Origin: Spirochaetia bacterium UBA2205
GTDB taxonomy: Bacteria; Spirochaetota; UBA4802; UB4802
DNA: 11,649 nt
Assembly: GCA_002328585.1 (NCBI GenBank)
Contig: DCUV01000032.1
Location: forward strand, 27,806 to 39,454
Direction: 5' to 3'
Shown here: positions 6,388 through 11,649 of the stretch, piece after piece
How positions within the stretch are numbered: the stretch's first letter is position 1
Layout: the number at the start of each line of letters is the position of its first letter
Program-made: the position numbers and the translations under genes
Notes under the pieces: generated by a model
What the model was told of the DNA's origin: nothing
Databases searched by the model: none
Seen by the model: the letters and a program-made list of their open reading frames with translations, nothing else

Positions 6388-7815
6388 TTATTTCCTCAAT
6401 ATCAATATCCAGTCAGTGCTTATCCTTTCTTCCCTTGGTACTTTTATAAAATGTTTAATTATTTCTGAAGCAAAATAATTTTCAATGGTAAAACCAGCTT
6501 TTTCTGCTAATTTAATAATATATTTCCAATTTTCAAAAACTTCTCCGCGTATTTTGTTATTACCAACCACTATAATGTATCTTCCTCCCTTTTTAAGTAC
6601 TCTATAAACCTCTGAAAGATTATTTTCCATATCTCTTAGATATTTATATGCAATAAATGCTCTGCGTGGATCCTTTTTGAAAATTGCTGAAATTTTTGTA
6701 TCAATAATTTCGATATTAAATACATGTAACTGACTATAGTCATTAAAAGAAACACTTTCGGTCCCAACATGTTTTTTCTTAAGAGGAGTCAAAGAACCTT
6801 CGACTAATCCTAACCAGTAACTTTCCAATTGATGAGCTCTTGGGTAGTCTACTGCATTTGCATAAGGTGGCGAGGTAATTGCTAAATCAAAATAATCATC
6901 ATTATATTTAATATCTCGTGCATCCATATTTTCAGGTAATATAACATCTATGTGTTCTGGTACCATCTTTGAAAATTCGATCATTTTAGGTGTCCCAACT
7001 AATATCGCTTCAACAAATTTTTTCAATGCATCTGCAGGATATACCTTTTTATTAAGCTTTTTCCTAACGACTGTCCTTGTGCAATTATCATCCGCATTGG
7101 AAACGGATCGAATTATTGATGAAAAAGAAATTTTATAATAATCTTTAATATCCTCAGAAACATCCATTATTTCAATTTGCTTTTTAATATATGCAAGTTC
7201 ATATAAAATTTCTTTATTAAACCAATTGTCTCGATAAGGAAAATCAGGTAAATCCTTATGAGATGAGGAATCAATATGAAAATTTTGTATAGCTCCCAAG
7301 AGAAATTGTTGAGCCAATAATAATTCTTTTTCATTTAAAGGTGTAACTTTAACTTTTAAAAGTAGTCTTGAAAAAGGATCAATATCAATTCCAACAGAAT
7401 GGCGTTTATTTAATAATGCTTCAACGTTAGTAGTGCCACTACCAGCAAAAGGATCAAGGATGAAATCCCCCTCTTTTGAATATCGATTAATAAACCATCT
7501 TGGTAATTCAGGGAAAAATTTTGCAGGATATTTATGTATACCATGAGTTAAAATACTCTGATCATAACTTATAAACAAAAACCTCTCACCATTTCTGACA
7601 GGCAAATCTACAGGTATCTCACCATCTACCCGCGTTATATAATTGCCAGATGCATCTTCCATAATTTTAGTGTTATTTGATTTATTGTTATAGAATAAAT
7701 CAAGTTGTAATAAATCATTAATTTTATTTTTTTTCCTTATTTGCTTTCTCTCTACTTTTTCTTGAATTTGTTCAAGAGATACTGGATAAAAGGATAATGC
7801 AAGATTTTCCTTCAT
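6388..7815 (-). CDS. DNA methyltransferase, N4-cytosine/N6-adenine type (modification enzyme of an R-M system)
   Basis: A 475-residue AdoMet-dependent DNA amino-methyltransferase that should mark host sites against the neighbouring nuclease. A motif X-like HKYPAKFFPELPRWFI (94-109) leads into motif I, DPFAGSGTT (121-129), with the acidic GIDIDPF (142-148) after it. Catalytic motif IV, AITSPPY, comes much later (312-318) and matches the PROSITE N4-cytosine signature (hydrophobic-T-S-P-P-[FY]), so m4C is the favoured product. The order X-I-IV is permuted relative to the common beta class, where IV comes first. About 180 residues between I and IV could hold target recognition. LKKGGRYIIVVGN (408-420) continues the fold. 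The frame is open to 7884, but AAGGA at 7822-7826 sits six bases before ATG 7815, which decides the start. AT-rich, likely acquired. Confidence 0.9.
   Translation of the reverse strand: MKENLALSFYPVSLEQIQEKVERKQIRKKNKINDLLQLDLFYNNKSNNTKIMEDASGNYITRVDGEIPVDLPVRNGERFLFISYDQSILTHGIHKYPAKFFPELPRWFINRYSKEGDFILDPFAGSGTTNVEALLNKRHSVGIDIDPFSRLLLKVKVTPLNEKELLLAQQFLLGAIQNFHIDSSSHKDLPDFPYRDNWFNKEILYELAYIKKQIEIMDVSEDIKDYYKISFSSIIRSVSNADDNCTRTVVRKKLNKKVYPADALKKFVEAILVGTPKMIEFSKMVPEHIDVILPENMDARDIKYNDDYFDLAITSPPYANAVDYPRAHQLESYWLGLVEGSLTPLKKKHVGTESVSFNDYSQLHVFNIEIIDTKISAIFKKDPRRAFIAYKYLRDMENNLSEVYRVLKKGGRYIIVVGNNKIRGEVFENWKYIIKLAEKAGFTIENYFASEIIKHFIKVPREERISTDWILILRK
6393..6397 (-). promoter_or_regulatory. 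Ribosome-binding site of the nuclease gene
   Basis: Read on the minus strand, GAGGA lies within the last codons of the methyltransferase, ten bases before the GTG at 6382. It supports a GTG start and tight coupling of nuclease to methyltransferase translation. Confidence 0.6.
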
Positions 7816-7821
7816 AAACAT

Positions 7822-7826
7822 TCCTT
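7822..7826 (-). promoter_or_regulatory. Ribosome-binding site deciding the methyltransferase start
   Basis: Read on the minus strand, AAGGA is followed by six bases and then ATG 7815. An in-frame ATG only one codon downstream of the site (7821) is too close to use, and the upstream ATGs at 7869 and 7884 have no comparable site. Confidence 0.7.
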
Positions 7827-7854
7827 TTTTATAGTAATATATATTTATTAGTTT

Positions 7855-7868
7855 TGAAATATATTTCA
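7855..7868. repeat. 14-bp perfect palindrome upstream of the R-M operon
   Basis: TGAAATATATTTCA reads the same on both strands and lies 40 bases upstream of the methyltransferase ATG. It is in the right place for an operator. The sequence is very AT-rich, so a chance palindrome is realistic. Confidence 0.35.
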
Positions 7869-7955
7869 TATACAACGGGAACATATAAATAATTGCAAGT
7901 AATAAAATAATTCATTCTAAAATTTATCATCACCTTTTTTAAACTTATTTTTATA

Positions 7956-7982
7956 TTGACAATACAACTTTATCATTACATT
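7956..7982 (+). promoter_or_regulatory. Possible promoter for the thioesterase gene
   Basis: A perfect TTGACA (7956-7961) is followed after 15 bases by TACATT (7977-7982). The spacing is short and the -10 box is only fair. It lies in the 201-base gap between the divergent methyltransferase and thioesterase genes. I see no convincing minus-strand promoter for the R-M operon there. Confidence 0.3.
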
Positions 7983-8016
7983 GGTATTCTAATAAAATTA
8001 TTCAAATGTTTATAAT

Positions 8017-8463
8017 ATGCCAAGAATAAAACTTGCAGTACAATCAGTGTATCACTTTTCGCATGCTCATATTGTAAATGTAAACGATGTCAATATGGGT
8101 GGGCATGTTGGCATTCCCCAGCTTATTGCTGTTCTTCATGTTGCACGCAGGGAAATGCTTGTATATATGGGAGTTGATGAAAACAACCTTGGTGATAATA
8201 CTGCACTTATCATTGGCGATGTGGTAATAAATCTAAAATCAGAATTACACCTTGATAATATACTCTCTATCGATTCAACAGTTGGTGAGATAGGTAAAAA
8301 AAGTTTCAGATTCTTTCATAGGGTTTTGTGCAATGGTATTACCGCAGCAATTGTTGAGATGGGAGCGGTCGTTATCGACAAAAAAACAAAAAAACCCGTA
8401 CATATTTCTCCATTTTTTATCTATCAAATTAACTCAATTTTATACAGCACCTGCCATAAATGA
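8017..8463 (+). CDS. Hot-dog fold thioesterase (4HBT-like), substrate unknown
   Basis: A 148-residue cytoplasmic protein of the 4-hydroxybenzoyl-CoA thioesterase-like superfamily, which hydrolyses acyl-CoA-type thioesters. The signature is NDVNMGGHVGIPQLIAVLHVARRE at 23-46, split here only for description: the DVNMGGHVG turn, then the long hot-dog helix ending in ARRE. The second Asp of the usual D-x-D is Asn26. From memory, a subgroup with DINYGGHLGN has Asn there too, so this looks like a subfamily trait rather than decay. Alternating strands follow (IIGDVVINLKSEL, SFRFFHRVLC, AAIVEMGAVVID). The C-terminal tail after residue 135 is hydrophobic and unusual. The ATG at 8017 has no clear ribosome site. 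It is divergent from the R-M operon and stands alone. Confidence 0.82.
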   Translation: MPRIKLAVQSVYHFSHAHIVNVNDVNMGGHVGIPQLIAVLHVARREMLVYMGVDENNLGDNTALIIGDVVINLKSELHLDNILSIDSTVGEIGKKSFRFFHRVLCNGITAAIVEMGAVVIDKKTKKPVHISPFFIYQINSILYSTCHK

Positions 8464-8505
8464 ATCTCCGGCAAGTTAACAATAGCCATACTATAACCAC
8501 CTGGA

Positions 8506-8577
8506 TACAATACAATGAAGCGAGCATGTCGTAAATACGATTGTTAATTGTTGTATTGTAGGAGAGCATTACAATGC
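8506..8577. repeat. Nested palindromes downstream of the thioesterase gene
   Basis: TACAATACAA (8506-8515) pairs perfectly with TTGTATTGTA (8551-8560). Almost exactly at its centre, TCGTA (8529-8533) pairs with TACGA (8536-8540). A third short hairpin, GCATT-ac-AATGC (8566-8577), follows directly. GAGCAT also recurs as a direct repeat within the stretch. There is no T-run, so it is not a standard terminator. It may be a small palindromic element or a structured RNA. Confidence 0.5.
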
Positions 8578-8639
8578 AATCCAAAAAGTAAAAAAAAGCA
8601 GATCCCATGCAAAACACTGAATGACAATAGCGCGGAGAA

Positions 8640-8691
8640 GTCATCCTGAACGTAGAATGTCGTAGAATGTCATCCTGAACTTGTTTCAGGA
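8640..8691. repeat. Dispersed-type intergenic repeat with tandem duplication and hairpin
   Basis: GTCATCCTGAAC occurs at 8640-8651 and again at 8669-8680, linked by two tandem copies of CGTAGAATGT (8651-8660 and 8661-8670). The second copy continues into a hairpin, TCCTGAA (8673-8679) with TTCAGGA (8685-8691) around a five-base loop. From memory, sequences of the form GTCATCCTGAAC...TTCAGGA are common intergenic palindromic repeats in several bacterial phyla, so more copies are expected elsewhere in this genome. Confidence 0.6.
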
Positions 8692-8703
8692 ACTAATATA
8701 AAT

Positions 8704-8739
8704 AAAAAAGGGTACTTCCCTGACATTGTACCCTTTTTT
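8704..8739. terminator. Bidirectional rho-independent terminator
   Basis: GGGTAC (8710-8715) pairs with GTACCC (8728-8733) around a 12-base loop, flanked by six A on the left and six T on the right, so it works on either strand. On the minus strand it starts 11 bases after tRNA-Glu and would end the tRNA transcript. On the plus strand it could end thioesterase transcription 240 bases after that gene. Confidence 0.85.
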
Positions 8740-8749
8740 ATTTTCAATG

Positions 8750-8822
<73 letters not shown>

Positions 8823-8876
8823 ATGTACTTATAGACTACTTAAAAAATAACATTGAAGCTGTCAATATTATTTTAT

Positions 8877-8949
8877 TGAGTCGCCGGAGAATTGAACTCC
8901 GGACCCACTGCTTAAAAGGCAGTTGCTCTACCGACTGAGCTAGCGACTC
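8877..8949 (-). tRNA. tRNA-Lys (UUU)
   Basis: A 73-base tRNA read on the minus strand. The acceptor stem GAGTCGC/GCGACTC is perfect, the D-arm contains GCTCAGTCGGTAGAGC, the anticodon stem ACTGC/GCAGT encloses CTTTTAA with anticodon TTT, and the T-arm is CGGAG-TTCAATT-CTCCG. The discriminator is A. CCA is not encoded. It is the first gene of a two-tRNA unit with tRNA-Glu. Confidence 0.96.
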
Positions 8950-8985
8950 GCACCATAATTATTATTGTAACAATTGGTTGAACCT

Positions 8986-9013
8986 TGTATAATTAATTGC
9001 TTTTTGGTGTCAA
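8986..9013 (-). promoter_or_regulatory. Promoter of the tRNA-Lys/tRNA-Glu unit
   Basis: On the minus strand a perfect TTGACA (9013-9008) is followed after 16 bases by TATACA (8991-8986). Transcription would start near 8979, about 30 bases before the mature tRNA-Lys 5' end. Confidence 0.6.
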
Positions 9014-9110
9014 ATAAAAAATATAAAAATCATTACTGATGTTCAAAAATTACTTCATTTTAGTAATATTTTCATAAAAAAGTTGCAATTTCCCTGCACT
9101 TTTATTATGC

Positions 9111-9119
9111 TGATATAAT
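9111..9119 (+). promoter_or_regulatory. Extended -10 promoter for the DUF1554 lipoprotein gene
   Basis: TGATATAAT at 9111-9119 matches the extended -10 form TGnTATAAT exactly. The -35 region is poor, which extended -10 promoters tolerate. The leader to ATG 9170 would be about 45 bases. The rest of 8950-9169 is AT-rich DNA with only the divergent tRNA promoter. Confidence 0.5.
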
Positions 9120-9169
9120 AAAGGTTTATTTTATTGTAAATCTAACAGTACACTCATTAAATAATAATT

Positions 9170-10168
9170 ATGGGCTATAAATTAGAATATACATGCAACG
9201 CTGTTCTCATGGTAATTGCCATTGTATCAAGTCTCTATATGCTGTCATGCACAGATGATAAAATCAATACTATAATCCAGGACGAAAATAATTATAACAC
9301 TGATAAACCTTTATCGTTAGCTCCTATCCCCGGCAACAATGGCTTACTGTTAGCATCAAATATAACAGAAAATTCTGTAAAAATGCAATGGACATTCGCA
9401 AATGATGATTCTCCATCTGAAATACTCCAATATCAGGTTATTGTAAGTCAAACATGTACTCTTTTTTCGTTGCAAGAAATACTTCAGTCCGGACTGCTTG
9501 AAGAGGATAATTGGTCCAATCAGCCTATAAATCAAAGTACCATCACCAATCTATCCATCGGGAAGCTATACCATGCCAATGTCTGTGTCAGAGATCCTGA
9601 CAAAAACATTGCAGTTTACACCCCAACCTCATTCACCACAAAAGGAAGAATGTATCTATTCTCTGCGGGGACATATACCGGTGATATGATTTTGCAAAAA
9701 GCATCGCGAGTTGTTGTTATAGTATCAGCCCGTGATGCTCTCAATGCATTATGCAAAAGTGTTTTGCAATCAGCATATCCCGATCTTCCTCAAGATAATG
9801 TTATAGCGTTCATCAGCATTGATAATGAAGATTCTATTGCCACCATCCCTATAAATTTCGCAGGAATTCCCCTCGATTGGCCAGTATATTCCCCATCAGG
9901 AATCATAATAGCATATAACTGGAATGATCTTGTCGATAGTTCTATCAATAAAAAGTTACAGGATGCTGGCGTGTGCGATAGTTTCTGGTGGTCAGGCAGT
10001 TTAGTTGATGGCACGTGTGATACATTGAATACATGCAATGGATGGGCTGATGGGACAAGTAGTTGCCAGGGAAGAAGCGGTGCTCATAATACAGCTGAAC
10101 AATGGCTTTCTTCTGATTATGAAAGAAATTGTAACAACCAGCATCATCTTTTAGGGTTATGCTGGTAA
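9170..10168 (+). CDS. Surface lipoprotein with Fn3-like and DUF1554 (endostatin-like) domains
   Basis: A 332-residue predicted lipoprotein: a hydrophobic export segment at 10-26 ends in MLSC with Cys27 as the lipidation site, a loose lipobox. Residues 48-157 resemble a fibronectin type III domain (NITENSVKMQWTF, YQVIVSQ, ITNLSIGKLYHANVCVRD). Residues 159-332 match the pattern I know for DUF1554: RMYLFSAGTYTGD, the conserved ALCKSV, PVYSPSG, YNWNDL, FWWSGSLVDGT, CNGWADGTSS, GRSG, and the closing CNNQHHLLGLC. Seven cysteines lie in that domain (195, 269, 283, 289, 299, 321, 331), suggesting disulfides outside the inner membrane. Leptospira carries several such lipoproteins. Function is unknown, and adhesion or matrix binding is only a guess. 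It heads a cluster with the gene at 10203, 34 bases on. Confidence 0.82.
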   Translation: MGYKLEYTCNAVLMVIAIVSSLYMLSCTDDKINTIIQDENNYNTDKPLSLAPIPGNNGLLLASNITENSVKMQWTFANDDSPSEILQYQVIVSQTCTLFSLQEILQSGLLEEDNWSNQPINQSTITNLSIGKLYHANVCVRDPDKNIAVYTPTSFTTKGRMYLFSAGTYTGDMILQKASRVVVIVSARDALNALCKSVLQSAYPDLPQDNVIAFISIDNEDSIATIPINFAGIPLDWPVYSPSGIIIAYNWNDLVDSSINKKLQDAGVCDSFWWSGSLVDGTCDTLNTCNGWADGTSSCQGRSGAHNTAEQWLSSDYERNCNNQHHLLGLCW

Positions 10169-10202
10169 GCTTTTTTAATTATTTTTAAAACTGGAACAAC
10201 GG

Positions 10203-11279
10203 GTGATAGTTATTGGGTATAAACATGTCTTGAGTGTTTTTTTGTTACTGTATATGCTATTGCCTGCTGCGATAATGGCTCAAACGTCATTTGATGGTCA
10301 TATAACCATTGGTACACAGGCAGGATATTCTGCTTTGTCAGGGTATTATAAAAATAAACTGGATAATGGCATTGGCGCAGGATTTTTTATTTATGCACCA
10401 TATAATAATTTCATTATGCTTAACGCTCAACTGGTATATTACCGATATACCTTCGCTGAAAGCAGCAGTTCAAGCATGCAGGTATATGCATTGCACAGTA
10501 TACCGTCCTTATATTATTCATTACCGCATGACATAACTATATTTGGAGGAACTGGCTTGTCGGTTCAATACCATACTGCCACTGCACTAAAAACTGATGC
10601 GCATGATTCAACAATCAAAGCAGGATGGCTACTAAACGCGGGTATTGCAAAATCCATTTTTAAGCATACCATCATTATGCTGGACTGTCAATATAGCTTA
10701 TCAGAACTATCACACAAAAAATTACAGGTATTAAACATCTATGGAAAAATAGGTTATATGTTTGCACTGTATTCCGCTGACGATTATATAGAACAGCAAA
10801 AGGAAAAAGAAAAAAATAAAGCTGAAAAAATTAAAAAACTGTATGAATCAGGATATGCATATCTAAAAAATAAGGAACATACCAGCGCTCTGCAGTGTTT
10901 TCATAGGATACTTTCTCTTGATAGCGGACAGGTAGTGGCGCAACAACATATAAATAAAATTAATGAAGCAATAGTTCACCATAATCATGCCATTGCACTG
11001 ATTCAGCAAAATAAAAAAATTGAAGCCCTCCCTTATTTAATACAGGCATCAGATTATATACAAGACGCTGAAAAAAATTTGATTGCTACCCGTGAACAGC
11101 TTAAGCCTGAAATTTTAACACTTCAAACCAAAGGGATTGAGCAGTTTACCAATAATGATTATGACGGGTGTATTGCAACAATGAATATTATCTTAATGAT
11201 TAATCCTGATAATCCAACAGCAAAGGCTTATATTGTACGGGCAAAAAGAATTAAAGAAACCATAAAAAAATTCCAATGA
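10203..11279 (+). CDS. Exported beta-barrel-like protein with C-terminal TPR-like repeats
   Basis: A 358-residue protein from a GTG start, chosen because GGAA at 10193-10196 lies six bases upstream and the frame then begins with a full signal peptide (cleavage probably after IMA at 26). Residues 27-192 alternate polar and hydrophobic residues, with turns and aromatic residues as in small outer-membrane barrels (GYSALSGYYKNK, AQLVYYRYTF, GGTGLSVQYH, IYGKIGYMFAL). A highly charged lysine/glutamate helix at 198-212 leads to helical repeats resembling TPRs at about 213-245, 255-290 and 306-341, the last containing NPDNPTAKAY. A barrel fused to TPRs could link the outer membrane to a periplasmic complex. 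The two-part reading is from sequence texture only. It ends one base before the next start codon. Confidence 0.68.
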   Translation: MIVIGYKHVLSVFLLLYMLLPAAIMAQTSFDGHITIGTQAGYSALSGYYKNKLDNGIGAGFFIYAPYNNFIMLNAQLVYYRYTFAESSSSSMQVYALHSIPSLYYSLPHDITIFGGTGLSVQYHTATALKTDAHDSTIKAGWLLNAGIAKSIFKHTIIMLDCQYSLSELSHKKLQVLNIYGKIGYMFALYSADDYIEQQKEKEKNKAEKIKKLYESGYAYLKNKEHTSALQCFHRILSLDSGQVVAQQHINKINEAIVHHNHAIALIQQNKKIEALPYLIQASDYIQDAEKNLIATREQLKPEILTLQTKGIEQFTNNDYDGCIATMNIILMINPDNPTAKAYIVRAKRIKETIKKFQ

Positions 11280-11280
11280 C

Positions 11281-11649
11281 ATGAGATTAAGATATAAAAT
11301 ACTGATTGCGTTTTTAATCATCATAGTGATTGCAACCCCAATACCATTGTATATTATTCATAATCAGATTCAGCAACAAAAAGAGCATCTTATTAATGAA
11401 GGTACCATTTATTCCATGCAACTAGCACATTCCATAGCTGCTATTGTATTGCTCAACAGTGGAAACGTTGCTCAAACCAGCATAGATGCTTTAGAATTTA
11501 TAGAAACATTAAAACCTTTATCTATCAAAGGACTTGCATCCATACAGGTTATTTTAATTGCACCAAATAAAAAATACAACGGGCTGATACTTGTTGATAT
11601 TCCAAACAACAAAACTTTAACAAAATTGCCCGATATAATTGTCAATAAA
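11281..11649 (+). CDS. Membrane-anchored sensor-like protein, N-terminal part only (runs off window)
   Basis: An open frame of 123 codons without a stop, beginning ATG one base after the previous gene's TGA, so translation is probably coupled; no ribosome site is seen. The basic start MRLRYK is followed by a hydrophobic span at about 7-27, then a polar helical stretch (IHNQIQQQKEHLINEG) and a sequence resembling the outside part of a sensor (SMQLAHSIAAIVLLNSG, then LVDIP). That layout fits the first membrane helix and extracytoplasmic region of a histidine kinase, chemoreceptor or nucleotide cyclase. The output domain lies beyond the window, so the type cannot be named. Its place after two envelope genes suggests it senses or responds to envelope state. 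Confidence 0.65.
   Translation, partial: MRLRYKILIAFLIIIVIATPIPLYIIHNQIQQQKEHLINEGTIYSMQLAHSIAAIVLLNSGNVAQTSIDALEFIETLKPLSIKGLASIQVILIAPNKKYNGLILVDIPNNKTLTKLPDIIVNK

Noticed and set aside
7816..7884. Longer N-terminus for the methyltransferase
   Set aside because: No ribosome site before 7884 or 7869; a clear AAGGA precedes 7815 at normal spacing.
8042..8130. Catalytic Asp replaced by Asn26 in the thioesterase read as an inactive enzyme
   Set aside because: From memory a whole subgroup of hot-dog thioesterases has D-x-N-x-G-G-H at this place, so it is probably normal for the subfamily.
8429..8644. Minus-strand frame of 71 codons across the region after the thioesterase
   Set aside because: It runs through the nested palindromes and into the CCTGAA repeat, has an implausible composition and no ribosome site.

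Overview
The window looks like chromosomal DNA of an AT-rich, double-membraned bacterium. Spirochaetota is the best guess, possibly the Leptospira side of the phylum. The grounds are a lipoprotein whose C-terminal half matches the Cys/Trp-rich DUF1554 (endostatin-like) domain best known from Leptospira, two further predicted envelope proteins with loose lipobox or signal sequences, an OmpA-family protein, and tRNA genes without an encoded CCA. The phylum assignment is inference from protein style, not from a marker-gene comparison.

Layout. (1) Positions 2-1019: the 3' part of a class I fumarase beta subunit, overlapped by a NudL-like Nudix hydrolase. (2) 1020-3879: a 208-base intergenic stretch with a likely promoter, then a tight run of a small lipoprotein, a C-terminal processing protease (ctpA) and the tRNA t6A enzyme tsaD, the last two overlapping by 11 bases. 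(3) 3939-4685: an unrecognised helical protein with its own promoter, ending tail-to-tail one base from the next block. (4) 7815 down to 4687 on the minus strand: an N4-cytosine-type DNA methyltransferase, a small PD-(D/E)XK nuclease and an OmpA-like protein, spaced like one transcript. The first two form a candidate type II restriction-modification (R-M) pair, and sampled lines of it are clearly more AT-rich than sampled lines of tsaD. (5) 8017-8463: a hot-dog thioesterase. (6) 8464-8740: non-coding DNA with nested palindromes, a 10-bp tandem repeat, a CCTGAA/TTCAGG dispersed-type repeat and a bidirectional terminator. (7) 8750-8949 on the minus strand: tRNA-Lys(UUU) and tRNA-Glu(UUC) behind a good promoter. 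(8) 9170-11649: a second envelope cluster with a Fn3-like/DUF1554 lipoprotein, a barrel-like protein carrying C-terminal TPR-like repeats, and the start of a membrane sensor-like protein that runs off the window.

How they fit together. The housekeeping genes (fumarase, Nudix, ctpA, tsaD, tRNAs) form an ordinary backbone. The accessory parts are the R-M cassette, which abuts and overlaps the OmpA gene and seems to have been inserted in front of it, and the 9170-11649 envelope cluster, whose three products would sit at the outer membrane, the periplasm and the inner membrane. The R-M pair has a methyltransferase with motifs X-I ahead of IV (the reverse of the common beta order) and a nuclease with a Q-x-K active site. 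It and the envelope cluster are the most likely places for undescribed biology. I see no CRISPR array, transposase, integrase or phage gene.
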